This document shows positions 22,391 through 32,100 of a stretch of 64,000 nucleotides of DNA, piece by piece. The position numbers were made by a program, and so were the translations under genes. The DNA lies in the NCBI GenBank assembly GCA_021292105.1, contig CM037857.1, positions 31,300,365 to 31,364,364 on the forward strand, read 5' to 3'. Numbering within the stretch: the stretch's first letter is position 1; each line of letters opens with the position of its first letter. This DNA comes from Anadara kagoshimensis (Eukaryota > Mollusca > Bivalvia > Arcoida > Arcidae). The notes under the pieces are model-generated. The model saw nothing but the letters and a program-made list of their open reading frames with translations. It made no database searches and was not told the origin of the DNA.

Positions 22391-22398
22391 TGACGTCA
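22391..22398. promoter_or_regulatory. Palindromic CRE TGACGTCA
   Basis: Full cAMP-response-element palindrome about 105 bp upstream of the TATA box. Occupancy is inference. Confidence 0.4.
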
Positions 22399-22431
22399 AA
22401 ACATTTATATAATTAACTACTGGCCTAAAGT

Positions 22432-22672
22432 TCACAATATTAATCATTCCTTAAGTAACTAAACTTTTCCCTTAAAACGTAAATCTGGCAATTTTGTTAA
22501 TTATTTTGATATTTTGAAATTTAAGTTATCATTTATGAATATCACTTCAGGCACATATCTGTATCCAGTTTTGTCAAGATTGATATATGTTAATTTCTAT
22601 AGTTCCAAACAAGATTGCCAAAATTCCAAGTTAAGGGATATCTTAGAATGATTGTGAAACCAGGACCCGACT
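22432..22672. mobile_element. MITE-B copy
   Basis: It opens with TTCACAATATTAATCATTCC and ends GAATGATTGTGAAACCAGGA. Confidence 0.65.
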
Positions 22673-22679
22673 CCTAACA

Positions 22680-22893
22680 TTTTCCTTTGAAATTTGAAAA
22701 TCTTAATTATTTTGTTAATTTCTCAGATATTCGGGGATTTAAGGTGCCATTTTGAGGATTAATTAAAGATTATAATTAGCTGTTGTAAAAAAAATCTCAT
22801 TTGTAGCTCTGAAATAAATGCCAACATTTGCTAAATTTAAGTTAAAGAAAGTCTTGTTTAGAATTGATTGTGAAACTTGGACCAGACCCCTTA
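22680..22893. mobile_element. MITE-B copy, diverged
   Basis: The right end GAATTGATTGTGAAACTTGG is clear; the left end is eroded. Confidence 0.5.
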
Positions 22894-22899
22894 CTGATG

Positions 22900-23700
22900 G
22901 CTCTTTCTGAAATTTGCTGTGACGGACCTGAAATGACACTTATGAAAATTCAAAATTTCAAGGATTTCCCAAAAATGATAGCACCCTTATGTTTCACTGC
23001 CTTGAAAGCATTGTAACTCAAAGCATTTCATTTTTGATAACTGTGGTAAGGATACGTTAGAATGATAAAGATTGGATGTTTTACGCTCAAGTCGAGGTTC
23101 TCAGTTTGTTTATATCGATGCGGTCAGATCTGGGATGGTGTTCAAAAGAAAATCGAAGTACTCGGAGAAAACAATCAACTTACGGCAACCGAAATTACAT
23201 TTATCACATTATGATCTGTCGGAAGTTATACCACCTTGTCGGTGAGATGCACTGTGGTCAGTAAGCATGCTTAATGAAGGCAGTCATCGAAGCTCTCCTT
23301 AAACTATAAAAATGCTTGTCCAACTAAAAAGATCAAATTTTGATTGAAAGAAATAAATGATTGGTTGCCACCTGTCTATTTGAAAAATTAAAAAAATTAA
23401 GTTTACTGACGTTACAATTTTCAAATTTATCTTAATCATGACACAGACATATATACAAATATGGAACTATGGGATTTCTGACGTCAATTTACGCAAACAA
23501 TCTAAAATACAAACAAGACACAACAAGTTATTTCAAAATATCAAAATATTACATATACATAACACATTGGCGTCATCACAAGTGTTTGTACTGATGTACA
23601 AATGCCATCGAATGTGATAACAAAACAATCCTATTATAAATGTGATGATCAACAACTTGTAAAACGTATGGATTACAACGTGCCACATGCAAATGAAAAA
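22900..23700. other. Intergenic, nothing recognised
   Basis: A 62-codon frame at 23076 shows no family resemblance. Confidence 0.4.
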
Positions 23701-23702
23701 TA

Positions 23703-23857
23703 AATATACGAAAGCTTGTTCGTGCTACTTTGTAATCTAATTTTTTTTCTCAAATCGTAGGTACGATTTTTAAAATCATACGTACGAATTAAAAATCGTA
23801 CCTACGAATTGAGAAAAAATCAGACTACAAGGTGGCACGAACAAGCTTTCGTATAAA
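23703..23857. mobile_element. Foldback element, arms of about 70 bp
   Basis: The left arm begins ATACGAAAGCTTGTTCGTGC and the right arm ends GCACGAACAAGCTTTCGTAT. The centre ATCGTAGGTACGAT..ATCGTACCTACGA is also self-complementary, so nearly the whole element can form one hairpin. Confidence 0.85.
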
Positions 23858-24051
23858 TATGTCAGACAAATTATCAGCAACAAAATAAATCTAGACATCT
23901 TAACGTTTGGTTGGATATGGTGAAAAACAGATCAACAGATAAACAAGGACAGGGAATAGTGTAGGCCGTAAGATGTTACTGCTTTAGATTCGTTTTTTCC
24001 TTTCCCCCCACAAAATTGTTGTTAAAACATTAAAATACTATTTCGACGACA

Positions 24052-24215
24052 TGATATATCCTTCCGGAACACCCGGTCTCACTTCCCTGTTGGAGTTTAT
24101 GTGTTTAACCTCTTTACCGGCTTCAAAGTTATTTTTTTACTTTGCTTTGGGAATTTGATTTGGATATGGGATTGGTATGTTTGTTGTATTGTTTTTGATT
24201 GATTCGCAATGTACG
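24052..24215 (+). repeat. Penelope-like 3' tail fragment
   Basis: CCTTCCGGAACACCCGGTCTC and the following TTTACTTTGCTTTGG match the 3' tail seen at 45690-45830. Confidence 0.6.
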
Positions 24216-24534
24216 CGTCTTTTTTCATATACGAGAGGGCAAGGTAAACCAAGTGTGATGCAATTCATTTGAAAACCAATCATATTATATTTGTTAAAGA
24301 TGTTCAAAATATTACAGAGATTATGGTGATGTGCAAAAATAGTTTCGAGGGAACTAAATGGTATTTCGAGATAACGGCATAACAATAATATTTCGAGTTA
24401 TTTAAATGAAGAAAAAATTGAGTATGTTTTATTTATTCTAAATAAAGTAAAATTTCTTTAAAAAAATTGAAAAAAAATGAATATTGGAACCGGGTTTGAT
24501 CAGAATATAGCTTATGAAAATCAGGAGTATTACC

Positions 24535-24727
24535 ATAGCTTCGGTTTCTTAACTAAGATTGTCCTTAACTTAAATATGGAAAAAATGAAATTTGAGTAAC
24601 TTTGCTTTCGAAATACATGTATTCCTGAAATGAAGGTGTGACTTTTATATACATGCATATCTCTATTTGTATTTTTGTTGAGTTAAAGAAAATCTTAGAT
24701 AATGAATGATTGTGACAGTGACACCTG
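24535..24727. mobile_element. MITE-B copy
   Basis: It runs from TTTCTTAACTAAGATTGTCC to GAATGATTGTGACAG. It abuts a second copy at 24728. Confidence 0.6.
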
Positions 24728-25058
24728 GTCACGGTTTCACAATCATTCCTTAAGCAAGATTTTCCTTCAAATTTGAAATCTTAACAATTTTGCGAATTGT
24801 TAAGATATTTAGGTTTTTAAGGCTAAGATTTTCCTTAACTTAAATCTGGCAAAAAAATTTAATAATTTTGTTAATTTGTAGGATGTTCTGGAATTCATGG
24901 TGTAATTTTGCAGATCACTTCAAGCATATTACATTAATATTTAGTTTTGTCAAAAAATAAAGTTTGTTATTACTACTAAAACCGATTGCTAAAATTTTCT
25001 AAAGTTAAGTTAAAAAAATATAAGTCAAGGAACGCTTTTGAAACTGTCCCAGAGCCTG
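24728..25058. mobile_element. MITE-B copy, with internal duplication
   Basis: It begins TCACGGTTTCACAATCATTC and ends CTTTTGAAACTGTCCCAG. The AAGATTTTCCTT subterminal block occurs twice, at about 24767 and 24825. Confidence 0.6.
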
Positions 25059-26230
25059 CAGTGCATTTTGTTTCGTCATAAATATTCATTTGCAGTTCAA
25101 ACAGAGCTTGTAAAAATGTTTGTAGGTGGGGTCTTTTCCGATCTTCCCATTTGTTTACAACCTTAAAACACCTGTTATTAATTTAGAATCCAGAGATGGG
25201 TAATCCCGGAAATTGGCAGAAAATATATACGGTAGAAAACAGTGATATTTGAAAATAACAACGTGTTTTGTAAGAAAACAACCAATGAAATGGCTCTAAA
25301 TTGTGTAACAACGTGGAGAATGAAGAGAATCGGGGTGGTCTGTATTTTTTCCTTAAAATTTTCACACAAAATATTATTTTGTAGATAGATTATATATAAT
25401 GCTTCATTTTGACTTTTATTCGTAATTTAATTTGACCACCATATTTTAACCCATTTCTATTGTGTAATGTGTATAATTATTTAATTACTTTTTAAATAAC
25501 ATTTTCATTGTAAGTTTTACAGTGCTCGTCCACAGAACTTCACATTGTAAGCAGTACTGACCAATTCATATTAATGTTCAAGTATACACTAGTATTGTTT
25601 TTTGTATTGTTATTTAATGGCGCATCAGAAATATTGCAACTATTCTGGATGGGAGCAAGATTATTCGCCTAATATAAGAGCGAATTCGGATATGTTTGGG
25701 GTGTGGGAGTGTGTCTTTTGGTCCGAGTTGTAATAGTGTGAACTCAGGGCGACTTTAGGTGCTAGCTCAACCAGTCATTATGCCACAGCCAAGCAAACTA
25801 TTTCCCCAGTCGCATGATACTGACACCGAGTGTACCAGTGTCCTCTTAAAAAATTGCGTCAGACGTGGAAGCAGTATCTCAAATTTTAAAGTCTTATGTT
25901 CAACCTGGTCAGAGTTCAGGTAAGCAAAATATTTTGAATAGGACGGAGTCTGGAACTCTGAACTGCACATGTCCGTTTGTCTTAACTTGAATTGTGTAAC
26001 TGGGCCTATTTCACGCACATGTACGCATGTGTCAGATGGTTATTTTTATAAGAGCTCAGTACCTGCACCATCGAAAATTTAACCACATATCTTTGACTTT
26101 TAAAACTAATGACATACCAGTAGATAATTTCATTAATATACAAAATAGTGCTGGAAACAATAAAAATATCAAAATAAACTTGCAAATACATATAAAACGA
26201 GTATTAATGTAATGATGGATGCATCATTAC
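25059..26230. other. Intergenic, nothing recognised
   Basis: Several frames of 60-83 codons overlap on both strands without domain resemblance or splice context. Confidence 0.4.
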
Positions 26231-26234
26231 AAAT

Positions 26235-27777
26235 AAGGCGCCCAAACGAATAAAAATCAAACCCTCTACTTAGAACTCATATTAGGAGGACTTGTACTTT
26301 TGCCGCTTTTTTCCATGTCCATGGCAACGGCTGCCATTTTGAAAATTTTAAACCTTTAATTACGATCTACATCACTAAAAAAACTGCAGGGAAACCAAAT
26401 TACTTTTTGCCATTTTTAAAAGGACAACAAAAATATGATCACTTTGCATAATTACAAAATATATCATTTTTTCATTTACATGGTATTACATTATTGTAAA
26501 CATGTACTTAGTGAACTTTTTTTTATCAAATACCAGGTTTCCAAACTTAAAAATCCCTAATCAAATAGTAACACTTATTTTAATCCCAACATGGATTATT
26601 AGAAATTTTAAACTTGTATTATTCTTTTCATTTTAAGATTGTATATATAGAAGTAGTACATGAATCCAATTGGTTGAAATTCAAACAATAGGCAAAGTTG
26701 ATTGACATCGCCTATACCCAATATCACAAACCATTGTTTTGATGAGCTAATGATGTGTTGATTTTAAATTAATCCAAGCATTTACCCATATAATGTCATA
26801 TTGATAACTAAATGCAGCTACTCTATCAAATTGAATCATAAATCATGCCCCAGGGATAACTGACCATTGGTGCTGCTTATAAAAACAGATTTAGCTTGAG
26901 AGCTTTTAGACATGGATCAGTGATTACTTAAGTATCCTTGACAATGAAAATTCATGCTTATGGTTTTAATTCTTAAACAAAATGATAGCAACCATCCCAC
27001 GAAGAAAACTATAGTTTGAGGGTGGGGATCTCAAAGTTAGTACCTAGACCTACCTGTCCCCACCCTCCTATTGAATGACCATATGGGCTTACTTAAGTAT
27101 CAATCTATTCAACTTTTCATAAAGAATAAGAGAATATATATGTTAGGGGTGGGGATCTCCACTGATCAAAAGTTAGTACCCAGCCCCGCCTGTCCCCGTC
27201 CTCCTCTGGAAAACGCCATGGGCATTTCTTCAGTATCACTCTATTCAACTTTTAAAACAGAACTGGAAAATATATAGTTTCAGGATGGGGATATCAACCA
27301 TTTAAAAGTTAGTACCAAGCCCCGCCCATCCCCACCCTCCATCAGGAATGACCCCATAGGACTTTCTTTAGTATCACTCAATTCAACTTTTCATGCAGAA
27401 CCAGAAAATATATAGTTTATGGGTGGGGATCTTAACCGTTTAAAAGTTAGCACACTGCCCCGCCCATCCCCACCCTCTCTGATACCCCCGGGAAAATCTT
27501 GTGATACAGACTTGTACATCTTGAGACACTGATCATGAATATATATGGTTTTATAGTACAAAATATAGTATAAATAGCAAAATTGAGCATTATTGTTTTT
27601 AAGACCCCGCCCTCCTGCCCCTCCCCTAATAACCCCATGGGCATTTTACCTCGGCCTCTGGGGAAGGAGATGGGGATCAACCTTCCTGTGAAGTTTGGTT
27701 AAGATTGGACCAACGGTCTTCGAGAAATTGGTTGGACAAGTTCATGGCCGGAAGAAGAAGAAGAGGAAGAATAATAA

Positions 27778-27809
<32 letters not shown>

Positions 27810-27856
27810 GAAACGGTGCAAAAACAATAAGTCGCCAAACTTCGTTTGGGCGCCTT
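26235..27856. mobile_element. 1.6 kb element with 16-bp perfect TIRs around a tandem array
   Basis: The left end AAGGCGCCCAAACGAA (26235-26250) is the exact reverse complement of the right end TTCGTTTGGGCGCCTT (27841-27856). Within it are the 135-bp array and, near the right end, GAAGAAGAAGAAGAGGAAG passing into an (AAT)n run. The last bases also form a small hairpin (CGCCAAAC-TTC-GTTTGGGCG). No transposase frame is present. The superfamily is unknown. Confidence 0.7.
26990..27480. repeat. Tandem array of 127-139 bp units
   Basis: GGTGGGGAT-type starts recur at about 27021, 27148, 27283 and 27422. Each is followed by GTTAGTACC, a CCCCACCCTCC block and ATTCAACTTTT. A degenerate further unit extends to about 27680. 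Confidence 0.85.
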
Positions 27857-28062
27857 AATAAAGATTTTTATTTCCAATATTAAATGAAAAGAAAATTTCT
27901 TATCACGTCCGGTCAAAGTCGACCGTTTTTTATATTTTTTTTTTTTTTTTGTGAGCGATTTGATAATCGCCATGATATGTGTATGATTTATTCTTCTGTT
28001 CATCAATGGAAACACGCAAATTTTATTAAAGGAAAATCTAAATCTAACAATGACAAGTAATA

Positions 28063-28195
28063 TAATAATTACTCTCTAGGTATGTGGACATCCAGAATTG
28101 TCACCCTTGAGAAGGTTCAAGTTTCACCCTCGGGTAACAACCCTTCTGACTGGTGACAATTCTGGATATCCACATACGTAGAGGGCAATTATTGT
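28063..28195. mobile_element. Foldback MITE
   Basis: The arms ATAATTACTCTCTAGGTATG and CATACGTAGAGGGCAATTAT, and the inner CCAGAATTGTCACC/GGTGACAATTCTGG, pair across a loop of about 50 bp. Confidence 0.75.
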
Positions 28196-28239
28196 GCATT
28201 GTTTTTATATTGTAAATAAAATCTATCGACAATAACCAC

Positions 28240-28600
28240 AGCGATGTTACAACTCCTAATGGAGTCCAGTCGCGAGATTAAGAGGTTACAAATCCAATGC
28301 GAAATGAAGTCAAGGCTTAAGCGTTGACGACGCCTAATGAAGTATGTGGACTTTAAAAGCGTTGACAATTTCGACGCCTAATAAAGTATGGATGTTAGTG
28401 TTGACCATTTTGAGGCCTGGAGAAGTCTGGACTTAAATGTTGATAATTTAGACGCCTAATAAATTCTGAACACGAGTGTTTGAAATGGACAATGGCAATT
28501 TTTGACAATTTCGACGCCCAATGAATTCTAGACTTAAGCGTTGACAGTATTTCAACGACTGATGAAGTCTGTACTTCATTAGGCGTTGAACTTCTCATTT
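28240..28600. repeat. Repeats of a CGCCTAATGAAGT motif
   Basis: ACGCCTAATGAAGT-like strings recur at about 28330, 28373, 28450 and 28515, with inverted TTCATTAGGCGTTG at about 28576. Related to the element at 35791-36018. Confidence 0.65.
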
Positions 28601-28775
28601 GTACTCACAACAGAGACGTGCAACGAATCTGGTATAATAATTGAAGAAATAAAGAAATGCACAACTGTAATTGTTTATATAAAAAGATATTCGATGGCGC
28701 AAAGACAACTAGGATAATTCCATGAAAGCAAACCGCTCCAAACATGTTCCCACGGAAGCCAATATTTGTTTTCAT

Positions 28776-28781
28776 TTTATT
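28776..28781 (-). terminator. Candidate polyadenylation signal of the SUMF2-like gene
   Basis: Minus-strand AATAAA about 150 bp after the stop codon. Confidence 0.35.
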
Positions 28782-28927
28782 GATGTTCCTTTGATATGTT
28801 TTTGATGTTTTAGTTATTCTACTGAAAAAAAACACGTTTACACTAAAATAAACATTTTGACATTAAACGCTAAAGAGTTCTAACAAGAGCAGATAATCAT
28901 GATTGATATGAATATAAAATGTTGATA

Positions 28928-29138
28928 TCAAAGTTCATACTTCAGGCGGTAACCCTGGACAGTTGCCCGACTTGTTTTAGCCGTTTCAGAAAGTTTATGT
29001 AATCTTGGTTTTCTAATGTTTTTTCTCTGTTTTGTTACTTTTGGTATGGGTTCAATCTGTTTCTTAAAATAATGCGGCGCATCTTTGATACATCGGAACC
29101 CAACATTGTGTGCCGTATACTCCGGATCTAGTCCCATC
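28928..29138 (-). CDS. SUMF2-like exon 8 (terminal)
   Basis: After the acceptor ATTTTCAG it completes the split Arg codon, then reads MGLDPEYTAHNVGFRC, a Lys/Arg-rich extension and the terminal KYEL. Confidence 0.85.
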
Positions 29139-32100
29139 CTGAAAATATGAAACAAAATAGGTTGGTTAAAAGTAGGTCAAAGTTCAATGTCATTCATATA
29201 CTCTAAAAGGGTCATAGTCATCCATATACTGTGGATATAGTTCCATTCTGAAAATATCAAACAAAAATAAAATAGGTTGGTTAAAAGTAGGTCAAAGGTC
29301 AATGTCATCCAACATACTCTGACCGAGTATAGCCCCATCCTGAAAACATCAAACAAGATAGGTTTTTTAAAAGTTGGTCAAAGGTCATTCTCATCCACAC
29401 ACTCTGGATCTACTACCATTTTGAAAATACCAAACAATATAGATTTTTTAAAAGTAGGTCAAAGGTCAATATCATTTGATCATGCCAACGAATAAACTAT
29501 TTTGGGTCATTTATTGCGATATAATAATGTCTAAATGGGCATGTCATAGGATCAAGATCGAACCTCAAAAACCTTTAAACACCCATTGAAATGAGTTGAA
29601 CCCAATTTGTGACCCTTTCCTAGGATCAAGAGCGAGCCTCAAAACCCTTTAAACATCCATTGAAATGAGTTGAAATCAATTTGTGGCCCTTTCCTAGGAT
29701 CAAGAGCGAGCCTCAAAAACCTTTAAACACCCATTGAAATGAGTTGAACCCAATTTGTGACCCTTTCGTAGGATCAAGAGCGAGCCTCAAAAACCTTTAA
29801 ACATTCATTGAAATGAGTTGAAACCAATTTGCGTCCCTTTCCAATGTTTCAGGAACATCGGCATTCTGAAGATACTTAAGGTGACTTATGTATCAAGAAG
29901 TCAGACCCATATTTGAAATGTTTCAGTTTATTTAAACAGCATTTTCGGATACCTCCGACATCGTGTATAGTGACACGTATTCAAAACACTTCAAACAAAA
30001 TAGACCAATAGACCAATGTCTTAAAAACAACTTGTTTATTTCAAGATTAGTCATGATTTTGTCTTCGTCATCCTGTAAACTGTGCTTAAACCTTGCAAAT
30101 TACCTTCGTTGAATGGAATTTTCTTACTCCGACATAATAAGTCAAGGGGAATGATATGAGTTGAATTGAGTAATGGTGTTTAAGGTCCCATTGAAAAATA
30201 TTTCACTTATATCGAGACGTCGCAAGCTATAGACGAAGGTGAAGAAAGTTTGCCTATGCGTTGTGCTGATGACATTGTTCAGCAGGGGTTGTTTTACCGT
30301 GCCACGCTACCGTGACACAAATTCCTCGTTTATTCTAAGCTCCCAACAGTGACTTTCATTTCGTGATGCCGAGTGATTGGCGAAAAAACAATCACTACCC
30401 ACTTTCAAGTCTTGGGTCAGACTCGGTCGGGGTCGGACCCACGACCTCCAACTAACGGAGCGAGCAGCCTAACAACTGAACTCAGTGACCGCAGTGGTGT
30501 GTTGTGATTTGAAACCTAACATTGTTTAGATTTTAGGACCACTGAGTTTTTTATCCCATCTTGTGCATTACATTCCAAGACAAAAAACAATTCATAGGTA
30601 GAATTAAACAGAAAAATAATGACCCCCAGTCAGCGTCACAGGTACTTGGGGAATGACTCCCAATTTCACAATCATTCTTTAAATAAGTTTTTTCCTTAAC
30701 TAATTATGACAATTCTTAAATCTAAATAATTTGTTAAATTATCTACCTTCTAATTTTGTCGAAACTTTAAACTTTGAAATGCCATAAAATATTGCCAAAA
30801 GTTGCCAAATTTGAGTTGAGAAAAAGTATTAGTTAAGAAATGATTTTGAAACGGGGGCCAGGAGTGAATTTTTCTTAATGTTCCAACCTTTACATTATGA
30901 TAATATAAATAATCTGCTAGAATTAAAAACCGTGATTAGAGTAACATAGGGTGCAGTTTCTTTTTCCAGGCCTCGGTTTCACAATTATTCTTAGCTAAGA
31001 TTTTTCTTTACTTAAATCTGGCAAAATTTCAAATCTTTATTTTTAATTTGTTAATGTTTTATATATTCAGGAAGTTAAGTTGTCATTTTCAAGCTCACTT
31101 CAAGCTTAAAAAATTGTGTTTTGTTTTGTAAAAAGTTCGACGCCGGTAACTTAAAGATATACAGTCGGGAGATGATGATGTTATTTATACCATTTTTGAC
31201 TTTAATCATGCATAAAATACATTCAAACATGGTATATGACATTTAACATAAAAAAAATCTTGGTAATCTTGATAAAGATGGATTCATTTACACAGCAGAA
31301 CAAACGCCACCATCGGATATACCCCCGTGGTTGCAGTATATGACATGCGTCAATTAGACATTGTTTATCTGTTTTTGTTTTTACACATTTTCTGTGTTTG
31401 TTGCCGCTATCGAAGCGCTGATGACGTCATCGCAGTGTTGTGATGTTGTTTTTGATTTTTATTCTCCAAAATAGAAAAATATATTTTGTTAAAGGCAAAC
31501 GACATTGACCTGTCCGCTAGACAATTCATTAAGAATATACGTATTACAGGGTCCATCCAGTTCAGTTAGGATTCGAAGTTGATACATCAACACTGCAGGT
31601 GACCCATATACATACAACATTGACTGTCTGATTGACCTTTTATTAGGAATATTCACGGTTATGGGTTTGTAGTTAATATAAAATCTACGCACGTTTTCAT
31701 GTTGTGGTCAATATAAACACCTGTGTCACCTATACATATAGGTAAACAACATTGACCTGTCCGTTTGACCTTTAATTAGGAATATTCATATAGAAGAGTC
31801 CACCTTATACATAAGTAGTAGTAGAAGTCGCAGTTAATAATGTATACACAAGATAAGTGATTAGTGTTCTCATTATGTATCCAAAATACAGCCGTGTGAT
31901 TCCTATATATAAATGCAATCTTCCTAGATAAATATTTAAATTGAAGGTCAAACGAACAGGTCAATGTTGTTTATCTATAAATATGCTGGCCCGAGATAAA
32001 TATTTAAATTAAAGGTCAATCGGACAGGTCAATATTGTTTGCCTACACTAGTTTATAATAAACATTTAAATTCGTTGTTTGTCTCAGTAAGTAACCTCCG

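Noticed and set aside
25178-25369. Overlapping 60-63 codon minus-strand frames
   Set aside because: Chance frames with no domain, splice sites or codon pattern.
29547-29842. CRISPR-like or regulatory array of 74-bp units
   Set aside because: Uniform tandem repeat without unique spacers.
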